DNA of 64,000 nt from assembly GCF_004135735.1 (NCBI RefSeq), contig NZ_CP012670.1, forward strand, positions 558,001-622,000, read 5' to 3'. How positions within the stretch are numbered: position 1 is the stretch's first letter; each line of letters begins with the position of its first letter. This document shows positions 17,378-26,379 of the stretch, in pieces. Source of the DNA: Sorangium cellulosum. GTDB lineage: Bacteria > Myxococcota_A > Polyangia > Polyangiales > Polyangiaceae. The notes beneath the pieces were generated by a model, which made no database searches, was not told the DNA's origin, and was given only the letters and a program-made list of their open reading frames with translations. Position numbers and translations under genes: made by a program.

Positions 17378-17491
17378 GGCGGATCGGGGCGCCTCTATAG
17401 CGCGGCGCGGAGCGCGGTGGGGCGCCGTGGCGCCGTGGCGCCGCGCTCCCCGCCGCATCGAGCGGGCAGCGGCGAGCGAGGCGGCCGGCGA

Positions 17492-18019
17492 TCAGGGGGC
17501 GATCTCGACCGCGATCCGCTCCCTCTCCTCGTACTCGACCACGACGCAGTCGCCAGCGGAGCCGTCTTCCCAGGCAAGGCAGACGAAGTCGGTCTCGGCG
17601 TCGAGCGCGATCATCGGGTGGTGCCACACCCCGGGGCGATAGGTGACGCCCTGGGCGCCGCGGGCGATGAAGGCGGCGAGCGTCGTGAGGTCGGGCCGCG
17701 CTCCGCCCAGGGCCACGATGACGAGGTAGCGGCGCGCGTTCATCGGCACGAACGCCTGCGTCGAGCCGGGGTGCTTCTCGAGCAGGGCGATCGGGAACGG
17801 AGAGGTCGACCTCGGGGCGCAGCGGAACACGGAGAGGTTCAGCGCGGCCCGGCCAGGGCGGAGGTCCTCGAGCCCCGCGAGATGATCGAAGCGGCGCGCC
17901 GTCCCCTGATTGGCGGGCCTGCCGGGCTGGCCGTGCGGCGAGGCCATGAGAACGTCGCCGTACGGGGCATACGCGGCAGGGCTGAGCGCGTGGGCGACGA
18001 TGCGCTGGCGGTGGCTCAT
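17492..18019 (-). CDS. allA: Ureidoglycolate lyase AllA
   Basis: A 175-residue protein of the ureidoglycolate lyase family (E. coli AllA is ~160), which splits ureidoglycolate into glyoxylate and urea at the end of purine/allantoin breakdown. Family features are LSPAAYAPYGDVL at the N-terminus, the central FVPMNARRYLVIVAL and YRPGVWHHPMIAL, and VEYEERERIAVEI at the end. The ATG at 18019 begins exactly where the family does; the longer frame runs into a tandem repeat. No other purine catabolic gene is present, so it may salvage ureidoglycolate or have a shifted role. Confidence 0.82.
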   Translation of the reverse strand: MSHRQRIVAHALSPAAYAPYGDVLMASPHGQPGRPANQGTARRFDHLAGLEDLRPGRAALNLSVFRCAPRSTSPFPIALLEKHPGSTQAFVPMNARRYLVIVALGGARPDLTTLAAFIARGAQGVTYRPGVWHHPMIALDAETDFVCLAWEDGSAGDCVVVEYEERERIAVEIAP

Positions 18020-18150
18020 CGGACGGAAAGAGGTGGCGGCGCAGCGCCACGGGCGGAGACCCCCTCTCGGGGCGAGGCGCCCGGCTGCGATCACGCTGCG
18101 CCAGCCTATCACGCGCCGAGGCGCCGCGGCGGGACCCGCCCGCGATCCGA

Positions 18151-18280
18151 GCGACCTGGGGCGGGGCAACTCGACCCGGGGTGGGGCAACTCGACCCGGG
18201 CGACTCGACCCGGGCGACTCGACCCGGGCGACTCGACCCGGGCGACTCGATCCTGGCGACTCGATCCTGGCGACCTGACC
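18151..18280. repeat. 14-bp tandem repeat array (GGGCGACTCGACCC)
   Basis: About nine copies or near copies of a 14-base unit lie between the divergent allA and lemA starts, four of them identical. The unit is rich in palindromic pieces (CCCGGG at each junction and TCGA inside). The edge copies are degenerate, ending GCGACTCGATCCTG. The surrounding gap (18020-18407) holds no gene. Confidence 0.9.
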
Positions 18281-18407
18281 GGCGCGGTGCGACCGGGCGC
18301 GACGCGCTCGGGGCACGGCGCGAGCGGGGCGCGATGGGGCCGAGGTCTTGCATGACGCGCGTCCGCGCCTTAACCGGGCGGTAATGCAAGCGACCGTGGA
18401 GTCAGTC

Positions 18408-19034
18408 ATGCGGATTGTTCACAAGTCGACATTTCGGGGCCGCCACGTGGTGGTCTCCCTTTTCCTAGCCGTGCTCGCCCTCATGGTGTCCGTGGCGGGC
18501 TGCCAGCGGTATGACGAGCTGGTCGAGAAGGACCAGATCGCGGCCCAGAAGTGGTCGGATCTCGAGGCGAACCTCCAGCGGCGCTACGATCTCGTCCCGA
18601 ACCTCGTGGCCGTCGTGAAGGCGTCGGCCAAGCACGAGGAGCAGACGCTCGCCAGCGTCGCCGACGCGCGCTCCCGCGCCACGAGCATCCAGCTCAAGGC
18701 CGAGGACCTGACCGATCCCGAGAAGGTGGCCGCGTTCCAGAAGGCCCAGGAGCAGCTCTCGAGCTCGCTCTCGCGGCTGCTCGTCGTGCAGGAGCAGTAC
18801 CCCAACCTCAAGGCGAACCAGGCGTTCCACAGCCTCCAGGTCCAGCTGGAGGGCGTCGAGAACCGGATCCTCCGCGCGCGCGAGGAGTACAACCAGGCGG
18901 CGCGCGAGTACAACGCGGAGCTCCTCAAGATCCGCGGCCAGGTGGTGAACAAGGCCACGGGCCAGCCGTTCAAGCCGCGCGTGTACTTCACCGCCTCCCC
19001 GGAGGTGCAGTCCGCGCCGAAGGTCTCGTTCTGA
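18408..19034 (+). CDS. lemA: LemA-family lipoprotein
   Basis: A 208-residue LemA protein. The N-terminus has a signal ending in SVAGC, so it is probably a lipoprotein rather than the usual anchored form. The body is helical with the LemA hallmarks NLQRRYDLVPNLVAVVKA, KANQAFHSLQVQLEGVENRI and AREEYNQAAREYNAELL. GTGGAG six bases upstream supports the ATG at 18408. The stop overlaps the next start (TGATG), and LemA next to a TPM-domain protein is a widely conserved pair of unknown envelope function. Confidence 0.9.
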   Translation: MRIVHKSTFRGRHVVVSLFLAVLALMVSVAGCQRYDELVEKDQIAAQKWSDLEANLQRRYDLVPNLVAVVKASAKHEEQTLASVADARSRATSIQLKAEDLTDPEKVAAFQKAQEQLSSSLSRLLVVQEQYPNLKANQAFHSLQVQLEGVENRILRAREEYNQAAREYNAELLKIRGQVVNKATGQPFKPRVYFTASPEVQSAPKVSF

Positions 19035-19834
19035 TGCTGGCCGGCGTGGCGCTGCGGCAGGGGGTCTCGGGCGGCGCGCGGCTGCGCGCCGTGGCCAGGG
19101 CCGTCGCGGCCGCGATCGCGCTGGTGTGCGCGCTCGTCGCCCGCCCCGCCCTCGCCGCGTTCACGCCGCCGCCGCTCACCGGGCACGTCGTCGACACCGC
19201 GGGCCGGCTCGGCCCGACCGACATCCGGAAGCTCGACGCGAAGCTCGACCGCATCCGTCGCCAGACCGGGTTCGAGATCGTCGCCTTCGTGGTGGGGTCG
19301 CTCGAGGGCGAGACGATCGAGGACGTCGCGTACACGACCTTCAACACGTGGCAGCTCGGCCAGCGCGGGGCCGACAACGGCGTCCTCCTCGTGATCGCGC
19401 CGGCCGAGCGGCGCGTCCGGATCGAGACGGGCAAGGGCGTCGGCGGCGCGCTCACGGATCTCCAGTCGAACGACATCATCCGGGAGAAGATCACCCCGCT
19501 GCTCCGGCAGGACCGGTTCGCCGAGGCGGTCGACCGGGGGACGGAGGCGATCGCCCGGGCGCTCGTCACCGGCACGCCCGAGGAGGAGCGGCGGCCCGCC
19601 CCCAAGGCGCAGCCGGCGCCGCTCTCCCCGGTCAAGATCGTCGTCACGATCGTCGCCGTGGTGGCGGCGCTCCTGCTCGCGATCATCTCGCCGTCGTTCC
19701 GCTGGTTCCTCTGGTTCGCCCTGCAGGCGCTCCTCTTCCGGGGCGGCGGCCGCGGCGACGGCGGCGGCGGCTCCGGCTTCGGCGGGGGCGGCGGAGGCCG
19801 CTCCGGCGGCGGCGGGTCCAGCGACAGTTACTGA
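19034..19834 (+). CDS. TPM-domain (YgcG-type) membrane protein
   Basis: A 266-residue protein with a cleavable signal ending near ARPALAAF, a TPM domain (about 45-175: GHVVDTAGRLGP, ADNGVLLVIAPAERRVRIE, DIIREKITPLLRQDRFAEAV), one or two membrane spans (about 195-235) and a Gly/Ser-rich tail ending in GGGSSDSY. TPM domains occur in photosystem II repair proteins and bacterial envelope proteins; a phosphatase activity has been reported for a plant member. Translation is coupled to lemA by TGATG. The Gly-rich tail is typical of this partner. Confidence 0.88.
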   Translation: MLAGVALRQGVSGGARLRAVARAVAAAIALVCALVARPALAAFTPPPLTGHVVDTAGRLGPTDIRKLDAKLDRIRRQTGFEIVAFVVGSLEGETIEDVAYTTFNTWQLGQRGADNGVLLVIAPAERRVRIETGKGVGGALTDLQSNDIIREKITPLLRQDRFAEAVDRGTEAIARALVTGTPEEERRPAPKAQPAPLSPVKIVVTIVAVVAALLLAIISPSFRWFLWFALQALLFRGGGRGDGGGGSGFGGGGGGRSGGGGSSDSY

Positions 19835-20064
19835 GCCGCTTTACCCGGCGCGCAGCCCCACCGCGCGCGGCCGGCGCGGGCCCTTCGCGGTGGCCCCGAC
19901 GACGTGCGGAACGTACGGGATCGCGTCGGCGAGGCCGGGCCCGGTCCCCTGACGAAACGACCGCGCTCGCGGCGCGCGGCCGGCCCCCGCCTCGGGCGGC
20001 GGCGGTGCTCGAGCGCACGCGATCTCCGGGCGGCGTCCGGACCAGGCGAAGCTACGCTCTCCGC

Positions 20065-21276
20065 ATGGCCGCCGCCCTCCGCCCTGTCTTCGTCGTCGAC
20101 GCCGTCCGCACCCCGATCGCCCGCTACGCGGGCACCCTGGCCACCGTCCGCCCCGACGATCTCGCGGCGCACGTCATCGACGCGCTCGTGCGTCGGAAGC
20201 CGTCGCTCGCGCCGCGCCTCGACCAGGTCGTCCTCGGCGCCACGAACCAGGCCGGAGAGGACAACCGCAACGTCGCGCGCATGGCCGCGTTGCTCGCCGG
20301 CCTGCCGTACGAGGTCCCGGGCGTCACGGTGAACCGCCTCTGCGGCTCGGGGCTCGAGGCGGTGGCCGACGCCGCGCGCATGATCGCGACCGGCGAGTCC
20401 GACTGCGCGATCGCCGGCGGCGTCGAGAGCATGACGCGCGCGCCATTCACGATGCCCAAGCAGGCCGAGCGCTTCGACCGGAGCGCGCCGACCGTCTACG
20501 ACACGACGCTCGGCTGGCGCTACCCGAACCCGAGGATGGCCGCGCGGTTCGAGCTCCAGTCGATGGGGGAGACGGCCGAGAACGTGGCCAAGAAGCACGG
20601 CGTCAGCCGCGAGGACCAGGACCGGTTCGCGCTCCTGTCCCACGAGCGCGCCACGCTCGCCTGGGAGTCGGGCGGGTTCGCCGCCGAGGTGGTCCCCGTC
20701 CAGGTCCCCCAGAAGAAGGGCGAGCCCGTCCTGTTCGAGCGCGACGAGGCCGTGCGCGTCGACGCCTCGCTCGAGGCGCTGGCGAAGCTCAAGCCGGCCT
20801 TCCGCGAGGGCGGGACCGTCACGGCGGGCAACGCGTCCCCGCTCAACGACGGCGCCGCCGCCCTCCTGCTCGCGTCGAGCGACGCCGTGCAGTCCGCGGG
20901 GGTGACCCCGCTCGCGCGCGTCGTCGGCACCGCGACCGCGGGGGTCGACCCCAACCTCATGGGCGAGGGGCCGATCCCCGCGGTGAAGAGGCTCCTCCAG
21001 CGGACCGGGCTGCGCGTGCCCAACGTCGATCTCTTCGAGCTCAACGAGGCGTTCGCCGCGCAGGCGCTCGCGTGCTCGCGGGCGCTCGAGCTCGACCCGG
21101 CGCGCGTCAACGTGCGCGGCGGAGCGATCGCGCTCGGCCACCCGATCGGCTGCTCGGGCGCGCGCATCGCGTGCACCCTCGTCCATGCGATGCGCGCGCG
21201 GGGGGCCAAGGTCGGGGTCGCCTCGCTGTGCGTCGGCGTGGGCCAGGGCATCGCGACGCTGTTCGAGCGTGCTTGA
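20065..21276 (+). CDS. Thiolase, 3-oxoadipyl-CoA thiolase-like
   Basis: A 403-residue thiolase II. The nucleophilic Cys lies in NRLCGSGLEA, the second catalytic block in LNEAFAAQALACSR and GGAIALGHPIGCSG, and the last Cys in SLCVGVGQG. The length and the block YDTTLGWRYPNP are closest to PcaF/PaaJ enzymes that cleave 3-oxoadipyl-CoA to succinyl-CoA and acetyl-CoA. The substrate is still inferred: the flanking genes show no aromatic pathway, so general fatty acyl-CoA thiolysis is possible. The 230-base GC-rich gap upstream shows no other feature. Confidence 0.85.
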   Translation: MAAALRPVFVVDAVRTPIARYAGTLATVRPDDLAAHVIDALVRRKPSLAPRLDQVVLGATNQAGEDNRNVARMAALLAGLPYEVPGVTVNRLCGSGLEAVADAARMIATGESDCAIAGGVESMTRAPFTMPKQAERFDRSAPTVYDTTLGWRYPNPRMAARFELQSMGETAENVAKKHGVSREDQDRFALLSHERATLAWESGGFAAEVVPVQVPQKKGEPVLFERDEAVRVDASLEALAKLKPAFREGGTVTAGNASPLNDGAAALLLASSDAVQSAGVTPLARVVGTATAGVDPNLMGEGPIPAVKRLLQRTGLRVPNVDLFELNEAFAAQALACSRALELDPARVNVRGGAIALGHPIGCSGARIACTLVHAMRARGAKVGVASLCVGVGQGIATLFERA

Positions 21277-21410
21277 CGTAAATTCGCCCCTCTTTCGCGG
21301 CGGCAGATGAGATAAGACCGCCGCACCAGACCGCAGCGAGGGGGGTCCTGCGGCTCTCCTCGCCCTGGCTGACGGCGCCGCCCCGGCGGCAAGGAACAGG
21401 AGAAGGCCCG

Positions 21411-21980
21411 ATGGATTTCCCCGCGATCAATGTGCCCGGCACCGGCCAGCTGCACGCCCGGATCAAGACCTCGCTCGGCGACATCACCGTCCGGCTCGAG
21501 GAGCAGCGCGCCCCCAACACCGTCAAGAACTTCGTCGGCCTCGCCACGGGGGCCATCAACTGGACCGATCCGACGACCGGCAAGGGGATGCAGGGGACGC
21601 CTTGCTACGACGGCGTCCGCTTTCACCGCGTCATCTCGGGCTTCATGATCCAGTGCGGCGATCCGCTCTCGCGCTACCCGGAGAAGGCCCCGCTCTGGGG
21701 TACGGGCGGCCCGGGCTACAAGTTCGCCGACGAGTTCCACCCCGAGCTGCGGCACGACACCGAGGGCGTGCTCTCCATGGCGAACGCCGGCAAGAACACC
21801 AACGGCGCGCAGTGGTTCATCACCGAGGGGCCGACGCCGCACCTCGACAACCGCCACGCGGTGTTCGGCAAGGTCGTGAGCGGAATGGACGTCGTCCACC
21901 GCATCGCCAGCGTGCCGACCACGCGCGACCGGCCGAACCAGGACGTCGTCCTCGAGCGCGTGGAGCTCTTCCGGCAGTAG
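21411..21980 (+). CDS. Cyclophilin-type peptidyl-prolyl isomerase
   Basis: A 189-residue cytoplasmic cyclophilin that catalyses cis-trans isomerisation of prolyl bonds. It shows VRFHRVISGFMIQCGDP (catalytic Arg and Phe), NTNGAQWFITEGPTPHLD (Gln, Trp/Phe substrate pocket) and RHAVFGKVVSGMDVV. No signal peptide is present. AGGAGAAGG precedes the ATG at 21411. It may be co-transcribed with the thiolase 134 bases upstream. Confidence 0.92.
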   Translation: MDFPAINVPGTGQLHARIKTSLGDITVRLEEQRAPNTVKNFVGLATGAINWTDPTTGKGMQGTPCYDGVRFHRVISGFMIQCGDPLSRYPEKAPLWGTGGPGYKFADEFHPELRHDTEGVLSMANAGKNTNGAQWFITEGPTPHLDNRHAVFGKVVSGMDVVHRIASVPTTRDRPNQDVVLERVELFRQ

Positions 21981-22143
21981 CCGCGTCGCGCGACGCGGAT
22001 CGAGGCCGCGCGGCGCGCGTGGCCCCGGCCGCGTGCGGATCGAGAGGGAGGCGGCAGGGCAGGAGGATCCGCGATCGCCCTCCCGCCTCCCCGGCGCCCT
22101 GTCCGGTCGAGGCGTCGCCGAGGAGGCGCCGCGCCCCGACCGC

Positions 22144-23226
22144 TCAGCGGGCGCAGCAGACGGTGATCTTGCCGTCGCCCTCCACGACCTCCCCCGTGGG
22201 CATGCCGCCGCGCGGCTGACAGCTGCCCGTGCCGGCCACGTCGACCCGCAGCGCGGCGACGGAAGGCGCGACCATGCAGCGCTCATCGTGGGGCACGGTC
22301 GCGGCCGACCTCCGGCAATCGTCGTCGTCGAAGAGCGTCGTCGTCGCGGTGCAGCTCACGCCGGACACGTCGCACGTGCAGCGCGTGCATCCGCGGCGAT
22401 CGTCCATGTCGCGCGCGAACACGCGCCGCTCGTCGAACCCCTGCGGGCAGCGCCGATCCCCCTCGCGATAGACGCAGACGCCGCGCTCGAACGGCCCGTC
22501 GATCTCCCGCGGCGCGCAGGCTTCCCCTGCGTCGCAGCCGTCTTCGCCCGGCGGCCGGGTACACACGAGCCCCTCCGCGCGGAAGCGCGGCGCGAGCCCC
22601 GTCGGCTCGCCGCCCGACGCCGGGCACGACGCCGCGGCCACCTCCGGCGGCGCGGCGCGGTAACTGTCGAACGGAAGAGATGCCGGGAGCGGGATGCACT
22701 GGTCGGGCTGGATCGCATAGGGGTCCGGCCGCCGCGCGTCGCACGCATCATCTGAGTACCCGAGTAGCGTGGGCTCCTCGCACTCGACCTCGGGCGCGCC
22801 GCACGAGCACGGGCTGCAGGTCGCCGTCGCCTCGACGCCGCGGCCGCCCACGTCCACCCGCTCGGAGAAGCCCGCGGGGCAGGCGATCTCCGCGGACGCG
22901 GGGCCGTCGTAGAGGAGGCCTGGCCCGCGCCAGCCGTCGGGGACCGCGACGCAGGAGAACCCGCTGCAGCTCTCGTCGGCGCAGTCGACGGCCCCGTCGC
23001 TGTCGTCATCGTCGCCGTTCGCGCAGTCCTCGGCGCCGCCTGCGCCGGCGCTCGCGGTCGTCGTCGCCGTGCCCCCGCTGCCAGCCCCGCCCGCGCCCGA
23101 CGACCCCGAGAGGAGGAGCGGCTCGAACTGATCGAAGTCCTGCGTGCAGGCGCCGGTCGCGAGGAGAGCGACGATCGCGACGACGCTTGAGAAGGCAGGG
23201 CGGCGCAAGAAGGCAGAGCGGCGCAA
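22144..23226 (-). CDS. Cys-rich lipoprotein, unknown function
   Basis: A 360-residue secreted protein. The signal VAIVALLATGAC ends in a lipobox; a Gly/Ser/Ala linker follows, then an acidic Cys-containing repeat (CANGDDDDSDGAVDCADESC) of the calcium-binding type seen in myxobacterial surface proteins, and about 20 further Cys suggesting multiple disulphides. No enzymatic motif is seen. The start is TTG at 23226 with GGGAGG six bases upstream, which decides it. It is convergent with the cyclophilin gene. Confidence 0.72.
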   Translation of the reverse strand: MRRSAFLRRPAFSSVVAIVALLATGACTQDFDQFEPLLLSGSSGAGGAGSGGTATTTASAGAGGAEDCANGDDDDSDGAVDCADESCSGFSCVAVPDGWRGPGLLYDGPASAEIACPAGFSERVDVGGRGVEATATCSPCSCGAPEVECEEPTLLGYSDDACDARRPDPYAIQPDQCIPLPASLPFDSYRAAPPEVAAASCPASGGEPTGLAPRFRAEGLVCTRPPGEDGCDAGEACAPREIDGPFERGVCVYREGDRRCPQGFDERRVFARDMDDRRGCTRCTCDVSGVSCTATTTLFDDDDCRRSAATVPHDERCMVAPSVAALRVDVAGTGSCQPRGGMPTGEVVEGDGKITVCCAR

Positions 23227-23382
23227 GACGACCTCCCGGATCAGCGAGCCTCGCTCGGGCGTGGATCCGCTGCGACCGTACCACGACCGGCTGTCCGGAT
23301 GGCGAGCGCCGCCGCCTTCAGGCCTGCGACGGCCCGCGCGCGGCCTCTTGCCGCGGCGCTCCAGCCCGCGCCGTGCGCCGCG

Positions 23383-24366
23383 TCACGCGCGCCGCGCGCC
23401 GCGAGGCCCGTCCGGCCAGAGCGCGGCGAGCGCCTCGATCTCGCGCGCGAGCTCCTCGGCCGCCTTCGCGGCGAGCCGCGCCCGCGCAGCGCCGAGCGCC
23501 TCGACGACGGCCCCGCGCTGCTCGGGCGACAGCCCCTCCGCGCCCCTCATCTGCGCGAGCGCCTCGTCGACGTCGTGCAGATCGCCGAGGCGGCGCTGCA
23601 TCCGCTGCGCGGAGCGGGCGGCGCGCCCGGCGCGCTCGCCGAGGAGCGGCGAGAACGTCTCCGCGGAGTAGCGCAGCCGCTTGAAGCGGATCCGGAGCGC
23701 GTGCATCGCCGCGCCGTCGCCCGGATCGCTCGCCGCGAGCGCGCGCACGTCCTCCAGCGCGCGCTCGATCGCGCGCCGCGCGAGCGCCTCCGCGCGGCGG
23801 CGCTTCGCCTCCTTGCGCGCGACGCGCCGCTCCAGGCGCGCGAGGTGCGGCTCCAGCCGGGGCGGCCCCTGGCGCGCCTCCCCGCTCGCCCGCGGCGCGC
23901 CCGCGCCGCCCGGCTCCTCTCCCCGGAGCAGCTCGACGATGCGCGCCCTCGCCTCGCGCTCCGCCCGCGAGCGCTCCGCGAGCCACGCGTCGACGGCGGC
24001 CCGCGGCTCGCCGTCCAGCTCGAGCGCGGTGAGCATCTCGCGCAGCACCTCCTCGTCGCGCAGCGCCCCGGTCGCCCGCGCGAGCTCCCGGAGCCCGTCG
24101 GCGACGGGGCGGAGCCGCTTCTTCCCGTAGACGCGCCGCGCCGGCTTGAGCAGCGTCCGCAGCCGGCGGAGCGCGACGCGGAAGTCGTGCACCGCCTCGA
24201 CATCGGGCTCGACGCCCTCGCCCTGCGCGCTCGTGGCGACGACGCGCCGCGCCTCGGCGCGGACGCGCTGGATGTGGGAGCGCAGCACCGGCCCCAGGAA
24301 GTCCGCGGCGGTGAGCTTCTTGCCGCCGCCGTCCGGCGGCGGGCCGCTCCCGTCGCGCGGCGTCAC
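23383..24366 (-). CDS. CHAD-domain protein
   Basis: A 327-residue helical protein of the CHAD family, whose conserved His and basic residues bind polyphosphate. Visible markers are VEAVHDFRVALRRLRTLLKPAR near the N-terminus and the repeated half MHALRIRFKRLRYSAETF later. Lys/Arg content is very high. The GTG at 24366 overlaps the stop of the RNase J gene as GTGA, so the CHAD protein is translated by coupling. No CYTH triphosphatase is present. The pairing with an RNase is unusual and its purpose unknown. Confidence 0.85.
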   Translation of the reverse strand: MTPRDGSGPPPDGGGKKLTAADFLGPVLRSHIQRVRAEARRVVATSAQGEGVEPDVEAVHDFRVALRRLRTLLKPARRVYGKKRLRPVADGLRELARATGALRDEEVLREMLTALELDGEPRAAVDAWLAERSRAEREARARIVELLRGEEPGGAGAPRASGEARQGPPRLEPHLARLERRVARKEAKRRRAEALARRAIERALEDVRALAASDPGDGAAMHALRIRFKRLRYSAETFSPLLGERAGRAARSAQRMQRRLGDLHDVDEALAQMRGAEGLSPEQRGAVVEALGAARARLAAKAAEELAREIEALAALWPDGPRGARRA

Positions 24367-26075
24367 AGCCGCGTGAGCGCCACCGTCACCAGCGGGCGCC
24401 TCCCGAGCTTCCCCTCGATGGCGCGGCGCGCCGCGAGCCGGGCGATCTCGATGAGATCGGTGTCGCGGCGCCGGGCGCGCGGATCGCAGTCGTTCACCGC
24501 CTGCGCGACCGCGCGCGCGGCGGCCCGCAGCGCGCCCCCCTCGAGCTCCCCCGTCACGCCGCGGGCGAGGACCTGCGGCGGCGCCGCGAGGGCGCCGTGC
24601 ACGTCGACGACCAGCGACACGAAGGCCACCCCGGAGCGGCCGAGGTTCCCGCGTTCCCGGAGGACCTCGTCGCCGAGCGCCTCGCCGCCCGCCGTCGCCA
24701 CGCGGCCCGTGATCGCCCGGCCGCTCCGCCGGAGCGGCTGCGTCTTGCCGATCTCGACCACGTGGCCGTTCTCGGCGACGAGCACCTCGGACACGCCGCG
24801 CTCGCGCGCGAGCGCCGCGTGCCGGGTCAGGTGGTGCAGCGCCCCGTGCACGGGCAGGAAGCTGCGCGGCTGGGTGAGATCGATCATGCGCGCCTGCTCT
24901 GTCCGGTGCGCGTGCCCGCTCGCGTGCACGCGCCGATCCGTGGACCACGTCACGAGCTCGACGCCGAGGCGGAGCAGCCCGCCCATCATATCGACCACCG
25001 GGCGATCGTTGCCAGGGATGACGCGGCTCGACAGGATGACCCGATCCCCCTCCTCGAGGCGCAGGTGCGGGTGCGTCCCGGAGGCGAACCGCATGAGCGT
25101 GGAGGCCCGCTCGGCCTGGGTGCCGCTCGCGATCACGAGCAGCCGCTCGCGCGGCATCGCGGCGGCCATCTCGGGCGGGACGAGCAGGTCGCTCGGCCAC
25201 GGGAGCCGGCCCACGGCCTGCGCGGCGCGCGCGTGCGTCTGCACGCTGCGGCCGAGCAGGCAGATCTTGCGGCGCGCGCGGACCGCGGCCTGGCCGAGGG
25301 CGAGCAGGCGCTGGACGTTGGAGGCGAAGATGCCGACCACGACGCGCGCCGGCGCGGTCTCGACGAGCTCGGCCAGCGCGTGGGCCACGTCGCGCTCGCT
25401 CCCTGCCTCGCCGGGCGAGTCCACGTTGGTGCTGTCGGACAGGAGCAGCCGGACCCCGGCGTCGCCGAGCGCGCGGAAGCGGGCTTCGTCGGTCGGCTCC
25501 CCGTCGAGCGGCGTCGGGTCCAGCTTGAAGTCCCCGGTGTGGATGATGAGCCCTGCGTCCGTGTGGATCGCGAGCGCCGTCGCGTCGACGATCGAGTGCG
25601 TCACCCGGAGCGGCTCCACGACGAACCCGCCGATCGTCACCTCGCGCCCGACCTGCGTCGGCACGAGCCGGGCCCTCTCCTCGAGCCCGTGCTCCGCGAG
25701 CCGATGACGCACGAGCTCCAGCGCGTGCGGCGGGCCCCAGATGGGGACGTCGAGGTGGCGCAGGAGGTACGGCAGGCCGCCGATGTGGTCCTCGTGCCCG
25801 TGCGTCAGCACGACGCCGCACACCCGATCGCGGAGCGCGAGCAGGTGATCGAAGCGCGGGTGGTAGACGTCGACGCCGAGGTCCGAGGTCGGGAACGTGA
25901 CGCCGCAGTCGATGAGCAGCACGGAGCTCGCCTGCTCGAGCGCGAGGCAGTTCATTCCGACCTCGCCGAGGCCGCCGAGCGGCACGAGCCGCAGGGTGGA
26001 CGGGGCCGGAGGGGGGAGCTGGCTTGGAACGGGGGCGCTCTGCTCGGGGTGCACGGGTCGGTGAGGGGCTGCCAC
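24363..26075 (-). CDS. rnj: Ribonuclease J
   Basis: A 570-residue metallo-beta-lactamase/beta-CASP nuclease that degrades and matures RNA with 5'-exonuclease and endonuclease activity. Zinc ligands are in LTHGHEDHIGG and HTGDFKLD; beta-CASP motifs are SDSTNVDSPG, VIASGTQAE and ASGHAHRTEQARM, and a C-terminal domain completes the protein. The start is a GTG at 26075 with a weak ribosome-binding site, following a Pro-rich leader. It diverges from sppA and is coupled to the CHAD gene. Confidence 0.92.
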   Translation of the reverse strand: MAAPHRPVHPEQSAPVPSQLPPPAPSTLRLVPLGGLGEVGMNCLALEQASSVLLIDCGVTFPTSDLGVDVYHPRFDHLLALRDRVCGVVLTHGHEDHIGGLPYLLRHLDVPIWGPPHALELVRHRLAEHGLEERARLVPTQVGREVTIGGFVVEPLRVTHSIVDATALAIHTDAGLIIHTGDFKLDPTPLDGEPTDEARFRALGDAGVRLLLSDSTNVDSPGEAGSERDVAHALAELVETAPARVVVGIFASNVQRLLALGQAAVRARRKICLLGRSVQTHARAAQAVGRLPWPSDLLVPPEMAAAMPRERLLVIASGTQAERASTLMRFASGTHPHLRLEEGDRVILSSRVIPGNDRPVVDMMGGLLRLGVELVTWSTDRRVHASGHAHRTEQARMIDLTQPRSFLPVHGALHHLTRHAALARERGVSEVLVAENGHVVEIGKTQPLRRSGRAITGRVATAGGEALGDEVLRERGNLGRSGVAFVSLVVDVHGALAAPPQVLARGVTGELEGGALRAAARAVAQAVNDCDPRARRRDTDLIEIARLAARRAIEGKLGRRPLVTVALTRL

Positions 26076-26379
26076 CCAGGGCGCCGGGAGCGTACGGCCC
26101 GCGGCTTGCTGAGCTGGTCTGTAAGAGAGAGGGCGACTTCTTCAAGAGGCAGAACGAGATCGACTCGCCGTCCCCTTCGAAACTTAGCGCAACAGTGTAG
26201 CCACAGGGTGGGCCCTTGCGTCACGCTCTCTCTTCCAGCGCCGGCGCGGATCCCGCGTCGACCCCGCCTTCGGGCGCGCGCCGCCTCGCGCGGCGCGGTC
26301 CGGCTCCAGCGTCCCTTGCCTTCAGCGCCGCGTCCTCAGCGCCGCCGACGCTGAGCCGCTTTCCACCCGAACGTCCTGG
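26076..26379. other. Divergent rnj/sppA promoter region
   Basis: A 304-base gap between the rnj and sppA starts. The middle (about 26125-26215) is notably less GC-rich than the surroundings and is the likely promoter zone for both genes. I see no gene or clear repeat. Confidence 0.4.
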
